Origin: Flavobacteriaceae bacterium EG-1
GTDB taxonomy: Bacteria > Bacteroidota > Bacteroidia > Flavobacteriales > Flavobacteriaceae
DNA: 64,000 nt
Assembly (NCBI RefSeq): GCF_009649685.1
Contig: NZ_WJPK01000001.1
Location: 1,120,760-1,184,759 of the forward strand
Reading direction: 5' to 3'
In this document: positions 38,871 through 47,052 of the stretch, one piece after another
Layout of the letters: every line of letters begins with the position of its first letter
Numbering within the stretch: the first letter of the stretch is position 1
Program-made: the position numbers and the translations under genes
Notes under the pieces: model-generated
Seen by the model: the letters and a program-made list of their open reading frames with translations, nothing else
Databases searched by the model: none
Told to the model about the DNA's origin: nothing

Positions 38871-39178
38871 TCAGCCACAAGCTACCATTTCCACATCTAT
38901 TTATTAAATTAGGGCTTGTAGAATACATAGCTAATTATTTAGTAGTATTTTACTTATTTTTTCTTAGGTAATACAATATTCTAAGTTCAAAAATTCATGA
39001 TAATTTTAGTGCAGATGATTCTAAAACCAAATTGATAAGATTGAAACATCTTGCAAAAAAAATAGAAATCCAAATTAAAATTTTTGATTATAATTTCAGA
39101 ATTGAAATCTAGGATGCTATTGATTGATATGAATTACTACAACCAATTCGAAACAAATAACAATTTAAAAAATCACCA
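38871..39178. other. Intergenic stretch upstream of the glycoside-oxidation block
   Basis: About 308 AT-rich bases without a gene. I see neither a clean TAnnTTTG element near the 39179 start nor a U-tract terminator after DUF6095. A six-base inverted repeat (ACAAGC / GCTTGT, around 38878 and 38923) has a loop too long to be convincing. Any control of the downstream block would be expected here. Confidence 0.5.
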
Positions 39179-40576
39179 ATGAGCAAATTAAACAGAAGAA
39201 ATTTCATAAGGAAAACATCGCTAGCTGGTGCAGCAATATCACTAACCCCCAACATTGGAAGTGCTGGTATTACTTATTCAGAACGACCTTTCATGCATAA
39301 GTATATGGGCGATTTTGCAGCTCCTAAGTTAGAAAAAGTTAGAGCTGCATTCATTGGTGTTGGCAGCCGAGGACCAGCTCATTTAAAATTTTTTGCAGGT
39401 CTTGAAGGAACAGAAATAGTTGCAATATGCGATCTATACGAAGATAATGCCAAGAAATGGGGTGATAAAGCAAAAGAAATTGGTAAAGGAAAACAACATC
39501 AAAGTATCAAATTGTATTACGGCGAAGAAAATAAATGGCGTACGATGCTTGATGAAGTAAAACCTGATGTAGTATTTGTAATTACGAATTGGGCTAATCA
39601 TGCTCCTATGGTAATAGAGGCAATGAAAAAAGGCGCTCATGCATTTACCGAGGTTCCTATGGCCTTAACCATAAAAGAAATGTGGGATATTGTCGACACC
39701 TCAGAAGCAACCGGTAAACATTGTATGATGATGGAGAATGTTAATTACAATCGTGAAGAATTGATGTATTTAAACATGTGTAGACAAGGTGTTATTGGAG
39801 AAGTAATTCATGGTGAAGCAGCTTACATTCATGAACTACGTTGGCAAATGACAGAACAAGAACGTGGAACTGGTTCTTGGAGAACACCTCAAATTGCTCA
39901 TAACAATGGTAATTTATATCCCACTCATGGACTTGGTCCTGTGGCACAATACATGAATCTATGTCGTAAAGATGATAATTTCAAAAGTCTTGTTTCTTAC
40001 TCCTCTCCTTCTCGTGGGAGAAAATTATACGAAAAAAATGAAATGGCCGCAGATAACAAGTGGAGTAATATGGAATTTACGGGAGGTGACATCAACACAT
40101 CAATAGTTAAAACTCAACTTGGCAAAACTGTTATGGTTCAATGGGACGAAACTAGTCCTAGACCCTATTCAAGACATAACTTAATACAAGGTACAAAAGG
40201 AACTTTAGCCGGATTTCCAAATAGAGTTGCTTTAGAAGGAGGTGTTCTTGGTATAACAAAGGATCACCATGAATGGGTTGAAGGTGATAAGTTAGCCGCG
40301 GTTTATGAAAAATACGACCACCCATTGTATAAGAGGTTAAATGAAGCTGCAAAAGGCAGTGGTCATGGAGGTATGGACGGTATTATGATGTATCGAATTG
40401 TAGAGTGCTTACAAAAAGGACTTCCTTTAGATCAGAATGTTTACGAAGGTGCTTTCTGGAGTGCAGTTACACCTTTGAGTATTGCCTCTGTTGAAAACGG
40501 TGGAATGCCACAAGAATTCCCAGACTTTACTCGAGGTAATTGGAAAAACACTAAACCGTTAAATATAATTAGTTAA
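39179..40576 (+). CDS. GH109-like NAD-dependent glycosidase (Gfo/Idh/MocA fold), Tat-exported
   Basis: Protein of 465 residues with a twin-arginine-like signal (NRRNFIRKTSLAGAAISL). The Rossmann domain starts AAFIGVGSRGPAHLKFF (GxGSRG at 60-65). The rest follows GH109 alpha-N-acetylgalactosaminidases closely: GKHCMMMENVNYNREELMYLNMCRQGVIGEVIHGEAAYIHELRW, GNLYPTHGLGPVAQYMNL, RPYSRHNLIQGTKGT, KYDHPLYKRL, GHGGMDGIMMYRIVECLQ, and the C-terminal EFPDFTRGNW. GH109 enzymes use bound NAD+ to oxidise C3 of the sugar, eliminate the aglycone, add water and reduce back. The actual sugar is uncertain. First gene of a colinear block of five. Confidence 0.88.
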   Translation: MSKLNRRNFIRKTSLAGAAISLTPNIGSAGITYSERPFMHKYMGDFAAPKLEKVRAAFIGVGSRGPAHLKFFAGLEGTEIVAICDLYEDNAKKWGDKAKEIGKGKQHQSIKLYYGEENKWRTMLDEVKPDVVFVITNWANHAPMVIEAMKKGAHAFTEVPMALTIKEMWDIVDTSEATGKHCMMMENVNYNREELMYLNMCRQGVIGEVIHGEAAYIHELRWQMTEQERGTGSWRTPQIAHNNGNLYPTHGLGPVAQYMNLCRKDDNFKSLVSYSSPSRGRKLYEKNEMAADNKWSNMEFTGGDINTSIVKTQLGKTVMVQWDETSPRPYSRHNLIQGTKGTLAGFPNRVALEGGVLGITKDHHEWVEGDKLAAVYEKYDHPLYKRLNEAAKGSGHGGMDGIMMYRIVECLQKGLPLDQNVYEGAFWSAVTPLSIASVENGGMPQEFPDFTRGNWKNTKPLNIIS

Positions 40577-40599
40577 CAATTTTAAATTAAATATAACGA

Positions 40600-41388
40600 A
40601 TGAAGAAAACAATTGCATTAATTACAATAGCACTAATACTGTTTGCTTGTAAAGAAGAAAAAAAATCTGAAAATTCTGAAGTGGTAGTCGATGCTGAAAT
40701 AAAATCTGATGATTGGATTTACCTCTTTGACGGCACAACAACTGAAGGCTGGCGTGGTTATAATGGTAAAACTTTACCTCCAGGTTGGGTAATAGAAGAT
40801 AGCACCTTAACCTTTAAAACCGAATTAGGTTTAGAACAAGATTATGAAGGAGGTAAGGATATTATATATGCCGCAGAAGAATTCGAAAACTTCGAACTTT
40901 ATTTAGAATGGAAATTACCTGAAGGTGGTAATAGTGGAATTTTTTATCATTTAAAAGAAGGACATTCTGGTCCACCAGAAATTTCTCCAGAATATCAATT
41001 AATTGATGATGAAAACTATGCACGTATACATGATTTAACAGAATATAATACTAGTTTAGGCTACACTGAAAAACCTGAAGAATTAAAGCCATTACAATCT
41101 ACAGGTGCCGATTATGCAATGCATCCAGCTCCTTCAGAAAAGATATTACATCCGGTAGGCCAATGGAATTCTTCAAAAATCGTTTTTACTCCTGAAAAAG
41201 TAGAACATTGGCTTAATGGAGAAATGCTATTTTCTTTTGTTCCTTGGGATGAAGAATGGACCGAGAAAAAAAATTCAGATAAATGGAAAAATTCTCCTAA
41301 TTATGGTAAATACAAAACTGGATATATAGGCTTACAAGATCATGCTAGTCCAATTTGGTTTAAAAACATAAAAATTAAAAAATTGTAA
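40600..41388 (+). CDS. DUF1080 (3-keto-disaccharide hydrolase-like) lipoprotein
   Basis: Lipoprotein of 262 residues, signal MKKTIALITIALILFAC with Cys17 followed by KEEKK, a charged run like the surface-export signals of Bacteroidetes lipoproteins. The DUF1080 domain is a concanavalin-like beta sandwich: WIYLFDGTTTEGWRGYNGKTLPPGWVIEDSTLTF, FENFELYLEWKLPEGGNSGIFYHLKEG, PEYQLIDDENY, PVGQWNSSKIVFTPEKVEHWLNGE, and GYIGLQDHASPIWFKNIKIKKL. Family members hydrolyse 3-keto-glycosides. Located directly between an NAD-dependent glycosidase and a second DUF1080 gene. Confidence 0.9.
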   Translation: MKKTIALITIALILFACKEEKKSENSEVVVDAEIKSDDWIYLFDGTTTEGWRGYNGKTLPPGWVIEDSTLTFKTELGLEQDYEGGKDIIYAAEEFENFELYLEWKLPEGGNSGIFYHLKEGHSGPPEISPEYQLIDDENYARIHDLTEYNTSLGYTEKPEELKPLQSTGADYAMHPAPSEKILHPVGQWNSSKIVFTPEKVEHWLNGEMLFSFVPWDEEWTEKKNSDKWKNSPNYGKYKTGYIGLQDHASPIWFKNIKIKKL

Positions 41389-41398
41389 CAAAGACTTA

Positions 41399-42073
41399 AT
41401 GAAAGAAAAATATATAGGATTTCTATTAGTAACAGGTTTACAGTTTATATTAGTTACTTCATGTATTGCTCAAAGACTAGATTCAAATTTCACCTCGCTA
41501 TTTAATGGTAAAAATTTAGAAGGCTGGGAAGGTAACAAAGACTCATACAAAGTTGAAAACGGATTAATTGTTATTGATCCTAACGGTGAAAGTAGTGGTG
41601 GAAATTTATACACAGCAAAAGAGTTTAGTGATTACATTTTTCAATTTGAATTTCAACTTACCCCAGGTGCAAACAATGGATTAGGAATTCATATGGCTCC
41701 AAATGATCATGCAGCTTATGATGCAATGGAACTTCAAATACTTGATAATTCAGCAGAAAAGTATTCAAAATTAGAAGCTTATCAATACCATGGATCTGTA
41801 TATGGAGTTATTCCTGCAAAAAGAGGATTCTTAAAACCTGTAGGTGAATGGAATCACCAAGAAGTAACAGTCATAGGTTCAAAAATTAAAATCATTTTAA
41901 ATGGCACTATTATAATTGATGGTGATTATCAAGAAGCAAGTAAAAATGGCACTTTAGATCATAAAGATCATCCGGGTTTGAAAAAAACATCTGGTCGAAT
42001 AGGGTTTTTAGGTCATGGCGATGTAGTACGTTTTAAAAATATAAAGATTAAAGAATTAACTTCAAATAAATAA
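41399..42073 (+). CDS. Second DUF1080 protein
   Basis: Exported DUF1080 protein of 224 residues, a divergent paralogue of the preceding gene. Signal region MKEKYIGFLLVTGLQFILVTSCIAQ can be read as lipoprotein (VTSC) or as signal peptidase I cleavage after AQ. Domain landmarks: FTSLFNGKNLEGWEGNKDSYKVENGLIVIDP, SDYIFQFEFQLTPGANNGLGIHMAP, MELQILDNSAEKYSKLEAYQYHGSVYGVIPAKRGFLKPVGEWNHQEVTVIGSKIKIILNGTIIIDGD, GRIGFLGHGDVVRFKNIKIKEL. Ten bases after its neighbour; the two may act on different keto-sugars or linkages. Confidence 0.9.
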   Translation: MKEKYIGFLLVTGLQFILVTSCIAQRLDSNFTSLFNGKNLEGWEGNKDSYKVENGLIVIDPNGESSGGNLYTAKEFSDYIFQFEFQLTPGANNGLGIHMAPNDHAAYDAMELQILDNSAEKYSKLEAYQYHGSVYGVIPAKRGFLKPVGEWNHQEVTVIGSKIKIILNGTIIIDGDYQEASKNGTLDHKDHPGLKKTSGRIGFLGHGDVVRFKNIKIKELTSNK

Positions 42074-42088
42074 AATATACCAAACAAT

Positions 42089-43555
42089 ATGAAGAAGAAC
42101 ATACAAAACAAAGACCGAAGAGAATTTATAAAGAAAAGTGGTCTAGCGGGTATGGCAATAGCTTTAGCTCCGTCGTTTATTTTGAAAAATGCTGGGCCTC
42201 ATGATCGCTTAAGAACTGCACATATTGGTGTTGGAAATATGGGAAAGGCTGATTTAGATGCGATTTCTTCTCACGCAAAAGTAGATGTTACAGTACTTTG
42301 CGATGTTGATGCCAACAATTTGGCAGCTGCTAAAAAATTACACCCAAATGCAAAAACATATTCCGATTATAGAATAATGCTTAAGGAAATGGAAAATGAA
42401 ATAGATGCAGTAATTGTTTCAACTCCTGATCATACTCATGCCCCAGCTTCAATGATGGCCATGAATTTAAATAAACCAGTATATTGTCAAAAGCCTTTAA
42501 CTCATTATGTTTCGGAAGCTAGGGCAATGAAGAAACTTGCAGCCGAGAAGAACTTAGTAACACAAATGGGTATTCAAGTTCATTCATTTTATGATTACAA
42601 ATTAGCAACATTATTAATTCAATCTGGCATTATAGGTAAGGTACACACTGTACATGCATGGTCTCCAAAAAGCTGGGGTTACGATGGACCTGAACCTGTT
42701 GGCGAAGATCCAGTACCAGAAACTTTAGATTGGAATCTTTGGTTAGGAACATCAGCAAAACGGCCATATAAAAAAGAGGTATATCACCCAGGCAATTGGA
42801 GAAAACTAATGGACTATGGTTGTGGCACTCTTGGCGATATGGGCGTGCATATTTTTGACACACCGTATAATGCTCTCGAATTAGATGTACCCAGAACTAT
42901 AAAGAATGAATGTAGGGCTTCAAATGGATTTGGTTACCCAGAAAATAATGTTGTAACCTACGAATTTCCTGAAACCCAATATACTACTGAAACGTTGAAA
43001 TGGGTTTGGTATGATGGCCCAGGAGCTCCAAATGAGCATCCAGATTTAATTTTACCAGGGGCTTCAGATGCATCAAAAAAAGGAAAAAAATCGAAGAAAA
43101 AGAAGAAAAAAGAAACTGTAGAAGATAAGATATCGCTCGATGCTAAAATTGCTGGCCCAGGAACTCTTCCAGATCAAGGTGCCATGTTCGTTGGTGAAAA
43201 AGGACGTTTATTATTACCACACTTTATGCAATTACCGACAAAAATAGTTGACGGAAAATATGTGGATATTACATCAGAAATAGATGCGGTAAGCAAGGCG
43301 AATAATATTGGTGAAATTGTACGAAATTATGAATCTGAAGGACCAAAACATTACCATCAATTTGTTGATGCTTGTTTGGGTCATGATAAAACAACTGCCC
43401 CATTCTCTTATGCTTCAAGATTAACAGAAACTATTTTGCTTGGTGTAATAGCTGGTCGTTTTCCTAATAAGACATTACATTGGGATAGCTCATCTGCTCA
43501 ATTTTCTGAAAGTGAAGCCAACCAGTATTTAGAAGGAGAATATAGAGACTTTTAA
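42089..43555 (+). CDS. Tat-exported Gfo/Idh/MocA oxidoreductase
   Basis: NAD(P)-dependent oxidoreductase of 488 residues with the twin-arginine signal DRREFIKKSGLAGMAIALAPS. Rossmann motif AHIGVGNMGKADLDAI (about 47-62), then VIVSTPDHTHAPASMMAMNLNKPVYCQKPLTHYVSEARAMKKLAAEKN with the family's catalytic-region Lys in QKPLTH, and MGIQVHSFYDYKLATLLIQSGIIGKVHTVHAWSPKSWGYDGPEPVGEDP. A lysine-rich insert (KKGKKSKKKKKKETVEDK, about residues 329-346) interrupts the substrate domain. Likely oxidises a glycoside at C3 for the DUF1080 enzymes. In the same run, 15 bases after the DUF1080 gene. Confidence 0.92.
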   Translation: MKKNIQNKDRREFIKKSGLAGMAIALAPSFILKNAGPHDRLRTAHIGVGNMGKADLDAISSHAKVDVTVLCDVDANNLAAAKKLHPNAKTYSDYRIMLKEMENEIDAVIVSTPDHTHAPASMMAMNLNKPVYCQKPLTHYVSEARAMKKLAAEKNLVTQMGIQVHSFYDYKLATLLIQSGIIGKVHTVHAWSPKSWGYDGPEPVGEDPVPETLDWNLWLGTSAKRPYKKEVYHPGNWRKLMDYGCGTLGDMGVHIFDTPYNALELDVPRTIKNECRASNGFGYPENNVVTYEFPETQYTTETLKWVWYDGPGAPNEHPDLILPGASDASKKGKKSKKKKKKETVEDKISLDAKIAGPGTLPDQGAMFVGEKGRLLLPHFMQLPTKIVDGKYVDITSEIDAVSKANNIGEIVRNYESEGPKHYHQFVDACLGHDKTTAPFSYASRLTETILLGVIAGRFPNKTLHWDSSSAQFSESEANQYLEGEYRDF

Positions 43556-43577
43556 TTAATAACAGTAAATAAAAATT

Positions 43578-44420
43578 ATGAACGTATCTAGAAAAAATTT
43601 TATACGAAGTATTGCGTTGGGAAGTGTTGCGGCAGGTACTTCCTCATTTACTGTATTATCTAAAAGTAAGAATATTAACCTATCTAATAATCATGAACTA
43701 AACATTGGTCTTGCGTCTTATACATTACGTAAATACAGCTTAGATGAAGTAATTGAAATATCTCAAGGCTTGAATATTAAAGATGTTGCTTTTAAAAGTT
43801 TTCATCTGCCTTATGAATCCACTCCTGAAGAATTAAAATATATTGCCGATAAGGTAAAAGCCCGAGGGCTAAATCTTTATGGAGGTGGCGTAATTTATAT
43901 GAAAACTCCTGAAGATATTGAAAAACATTTCAAATATGCTAAAGCAGCTGGTCTAAAAATGATTATTGGGGTTACAACACACGAACTATTACCACAGATC
44001 GAAAAAAAGGTTAAAGAAACAGATATTAAATTAGCTATTCATAACCATGGTCCTGAGGATAAAATTTTCCCTTCTCCAAAAAGTGTTTATGACAAAATAA
44101 AAGACCTAGATAAGCGCATTGGACTCTGCATCGATTTAGGGCACACTTTTAGATTAAATTTAGATCCAGCCGAAGAGGTGAAAAAATATCAAGATCGTTT
44201 GTTAGATGTACATCTTAAAGATATCAACGAACAAATTCCGGAAGGAAAACCAGTTGAAATCGGTCGTGGAAAAATGAATATACCTAGCATACTTAATGCT
44301 CTTAAGGAAATAAAGTATACGGGTATTGTTGGTGTTGAATATGAGAAGGATGGTGACAATGCAAAATTTGGCTTGGCTGAATCTATAGGTTATGTGCGTG
44401 CTGTTTTAGATATGATTTAG
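43578..44420 (+). CDS. Exported sugar phosphate isomerase/epimerase-like TIM barrel
   Basis: Xylose-isomerase-like TIM-barrel protein of 280 residues with an N-terminal export signal (VSRKNFIRSIALGSVAAGTSSFTVLS), RK rather than RR, so Tat use is uncertain. Metal-site landmarks of the AP-endonuclease-2 family are present: KLAIHNHGPEDKIFPSPKSV, RIGLCIDLGHTFRLNLDPAEEVKKYQDRLLDVHLKDINE, and IVGVEYEKDGDNAKFGLAESIGYVRAVL. Predicted to isomerise or epimerise the released keto-sugar. Last gene of the block; a terminator follows. Confidence 0.88.
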   Translation: MNVSRKNFIRSIALGSVAAGTSSFTVLSKSKNINLSNNHELNIGLASYTLRKYSLDEVIEISQGLNIKDVAFKSFHLPYESTPEELKYIADKVKARGLNLYGGGVIYMKTPEDIEKHFKYAKAAGLKMIIGVTTHELLPQIEKKVKETDIKLAIHNHGPEDKIFPSPKSVYDKIKDLDKRIGLCIDLGHTFRLNLDPAEEVKKYQDRLLDVHLKDINEQIPEGKPVEIGRGKMNIPSILNALKEIKYTGIVGVEYEKDGDNAKFGLAESIGYVRAVLDMI

Positions 44421-44432
44421 AAGTTTAAACAT

Positions 44433-44470
44433 ACCCTCTATTTTTTAATTCTAAATATAGAGGGTTTTTT
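44433..44470 (+). terminator. Intrinsic terminator after the glycoside-oxidation block
   Basis: Arms ACCCTCTAT and ATAGAGGGT, 15-base loop, then T5. Ends the 39179-44420 transcript, 23 bases before the next start codon. Confidence 0.85.
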
Positions 44471-44493
44471 ATTTTCTATTTACAATAAAGTAT

Positions 44494-46260
44494 ATGAGAA
44501 CATTATTTATTTTTATCCTCTGCTTTCAACTTAGCAGTAGTATAGCTCAAGAATCCGATATAGTTTGGTGGAATCCGATAGCTAATGAATTTCCCGTTAT
44601 TGAAGGACAAGCTTGGCCAAACGAAGTAGAATCAGCATATGACAGGCTCCCAACAAGAGCAAAAAATACAGTGCGCAATTCTGTATGGAACTTATCAAAA
44701 CATGCAACTGGATTAAAAATAAGATTCCGTTCAAATTCTGAAAAAATTATAGTTCGCTATACTGTTAGCCATAAAAAGGAGATGGAGCACATGCCCGCTA
44801 CTGGTGTGAGTGGAGTCGATTTGTATGCAATTACAAATGATGGTGCAACATTATGGGCAAACGGAAAAAGAGAGTTTTCAGACACAATTACATATCGCTA
44901 TAATGGTTTACTTCCTAATGATACCTATCATAAATTAGGGCGAGAATACAGATTAAATTTACCATTATATAACCATGTTAAATGGTTAGAAGTTGGTATT
45001 CCGAAAGACACCTATTTTGAACCCTTACCAGTTCGCAAAGAAAAACCAATTTTAGTATACGGAACTTCTATAGCACATGGGGCTTGTGCCAGTAGACCTG
45101 GAATGGCCTGGACTAATATTTTAAGCAGGAAAATGGATAGACCTTTGATTAACCTTGCATTTTCCGGAAATGGCAGACTCGAAAAAGAGGTTGTAGATTT
45201 AATAGAAGAAATAGATTCGAAAGTTATTATTTTAGATTGTTTACCAAATCTTGTACGTGAAAATGAGTTTAGGAATGAAGAAATTGAAAAAAGAGTTTTA
45301 AACACTATACATCAACTACGACACAAAAGACCTGAAACACCAATTTTGCTAGTAGAACATGCGGGGTATACAGATGGTTATATTCAACCAGCTAGATTAC
45401 AATCTTACACCAGAGTAAATGAAATACAAAAAGCCACTTTTGAAAAACTCAAAAAGGAAGGCATTAAAAATCTACATTATTTAAGCTATAAAGAATTAGG
45501 ACTGCAATTAGATGATATGGTTGATGGTACGCATCCCAATGATTTAGGCATGCTACATTATGCCGATGCCTATGAAAATAAACTACGTAACATTTTAAAT
45601 GAGCCTATAGGAAAAGCTACCACTACCCTACCTGTTACCCAATATAGAGAACCTAACAATTATGATTGGGAAAACAGACACCGAGAAATTTTAGAAATGA
45701 ATAGAACTAATCCTCCAAAAAAGGTGTTTTTAGCTAATTCTATAATTCATTTTTGGGGCGGTATGCCAAAAGCTAAACTTGCTAGAGAGGAAAAAACTTG
45801 GAATAAATATTTCAATCCCTTAGGATTGGGAAACTATGCTTATGGGTGGGATCGATTAGAAAATGTATTATGGCGAATATATCATGGTGAACTAGATGGA
45901 TTTAAAGCTGAACAAATTATAGGAATGGTTAGCACTAATAATCTACATTTAAATACGGATGAAGAAATTATTGAAGGACATAAATTGGTACTACAAGCGA
46001 TAAAATATAGACAACCTCAAGCCGAAATAATATGGTTTGGGATTTTACCGAGAAGAGAAAATGAAACTCGTGTAGTTAACTTAAATGAAAAGATTAAAGA
46101 ATTAGCTCAACAAATGCATATAAAATATGCTGATATTGGATCAATATTTCTGCGGGAAGATGGTAAAATTGATGAAGAACTTTTTTCGGATGGATTACAT
46201 CCTAATAAAAAGGGGTATTTAAAAATGCGCCAAGCTTTACTACCTTTTATAGCCAAATAG
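44494..46260 (+). CDS. Two-domain SGNH/GDSL hydrolase, secreted
   Basis: Protein of 588 residues with a signal peptide (MRTLFIFILCFQLSSSIAQ). The N-terminal beta domain contains GVSGVDLYA, the GxDLY motif of the SGNH_hydro accessory family. The first SGNH domain (about 175-370) has the nucleophile motif ILVYGTSIAHGACASRPG, LAFSGNGRLEKEVVDL (block II Gly) and DGTHPNDLGM (Asp/His). A second SGNH-like domain (about 405-588) has VFLANSIIHFWGG, MVSTNNLHL (block III Asn) and DGLHPNKKGY. Probably removes acetyl or other acyl groups from glycans. Follows the glycoside-oxidation block on the same strand after a terminator. Confidence 0.9.
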   Translation: MRTLFIFILCFQLSSSIAQESDIVWWNPIANEFPVIEGQAWPNEVESAYDRLPTRAKNTVRNSVWNLSKHATGLKIRFRSNSEKIIVRYTVSHKKEMEHMPATGVSGVDLYAITNDGATLWANGKREFSDTITYRYNGLLPNDTYHKLGREYRLNLPLYNHVKWLEVGIPKDTYFEPLPVRKEKPILVYGTSIAHGACASRPGMAWTNILSRKMDRPLINLAFSGNGRLEKEVVDLIEEIDSKVIILDCLPNLVRENEFRNEEIEKRVLNTIHQLRHKRPETPILLVEHAGYTDGYIQPARLQSYTRVNEIQKATFEKLKKEGIKNLHYLSYKELGLQLDDMVDGTHPNDLGMLHYADAYENKLRNILNEPIGKATTTLPVTQYREPNNYDWENRHREILEMNRTNPPKKVFLANSIIHFWGGMPKAKLAREEKTWNKYFNPLGLGNYAYGWDRLENVLWRIYHGELDGFKAEQIIGMVSTNNLHLNTDEEIIEGHKLVLQAIKYRQPQAEIIWFGILPRRENETRVVNLNEKIKELAQQMHIKYADIGSIFLREDGKIDEELFSDGLHPNKKGYLKMRQALLPFIAK

Positions 46261-46262
46261 AT

Positions 46263-46949
46263 TTACTTTTTTTCTTCTATAGGGTTACTCCATTTATCAT
46301 TCAATGCAGCAAAATCAAAGTCTAATACCGATTTTTGTCGTTCAAGTTTAAATGCTGCAAATGCTCTTTGCAAAATGTCTTCTATTAAATAGTCGTCATG
46401 TACATGCACTGGATCAAACTCTTCTTTAATACTAATTTTAAACATTTTAGCCGTTGTCTGGTACCAAAATGCGCGCCAACCATTTCGCAATTCTTTCACT
46501 AAATCAAAAGCAGTTATCCCGGTTTGTCTATGCACCAATTTAACGAGTATTTGTCCTTCTGTTCGCGTTAATTTTTTCAATTCTTCCGAGAATTCTCCTT
46601 CAATATATTTTTGGATTTTTTTGGTATACTTTTTCTTTTTACGAGTTTTCGTAATCTTCGTTAAACTGTCATTTAATTCTACCAGTCTTTCTGCAGCTAA
46701 TTTTGCATACGGGTATACTTTCAACGTTTTTCTTCGTAAAATGTAATAATGTAATTTTTCTTGGTAATTATCAAATTTCAACTTACCAAAAACATAAACT
46801 TCATCTAAGGAAACTGAACTTCTAAAAATAGAATCACCTTCTAACATTATTAAACGCTCAGCAATAGAATCTAAAGGTTGATCTTCTTTCTGTGCTTTTA
46901 TTATAGAAGGTAATGCAAATAATAAAATCAATAAAAAACTACGTATCAT
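46263..46949 (-). CDS. DUF4294 family exported protein
   Basis: Protein of 228 residues with a signal peptide (MIRSFLLILLFALPSIIKAQ) and a helical, strongly charged body: SVSLDEVYVFGKLKFDNYQEKLHYYILRRKTLKVYPYAKLAAERLVELNDSLTKITKTRKKKKYTKKIQKYIEGEFSEELKKLTRTEGQILVKLVHRQTGITAFDLVKELRNGWRAFWYQTTAKMFKISIKEEFDPVHVHDDYLIEDILQRAF. This is the Bacteroidetes DUF4294 family, of unknown function. Converges on the SGNH gene with two bases between stops. Confidence 0.88.
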   Translation of the reverse strand: MIRSFLLILLFALPSIIKAQKEDQPLDSIAERLIMLEGDSIFRSSVSLDEVYVFGKLKFDNYQEKLHYYILRRKTLKVYPYAKLAAERLVELNDSLTKITKTRKKKKYTKKIQKYIEGEFSEELKKLTRTEGQILVKLVHRQTGITAFDLVKELRNGWRAFWYQTTAKMFKISIKEEFDPVHVHDDYLIEDILQRAFAAFKLERQKSVLDFDFAALNDKWSNPIEEKK

Positions 46950-47026
46950 ATACTACTTAGTGCAATTCACTTGCCAAAGTTAACTATTCTGCAAGCATGA
47001 TATTATTAAATAAACGTGAATATGAT

Positions 47027-47034
47027 TAAGTTTG
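47027..47034 (+). promoter_or_regulatory. Bacteroidetes -7 promoter element for the M42 gene
   Basis: TAAGTTTG, exact TAnnTTTG, 18 bases before the ATG at 47053. No clear -33 element was found. Confidence 0.45.
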
Positions 47035-47052
47035 TATTCAAATTTGAATTAA

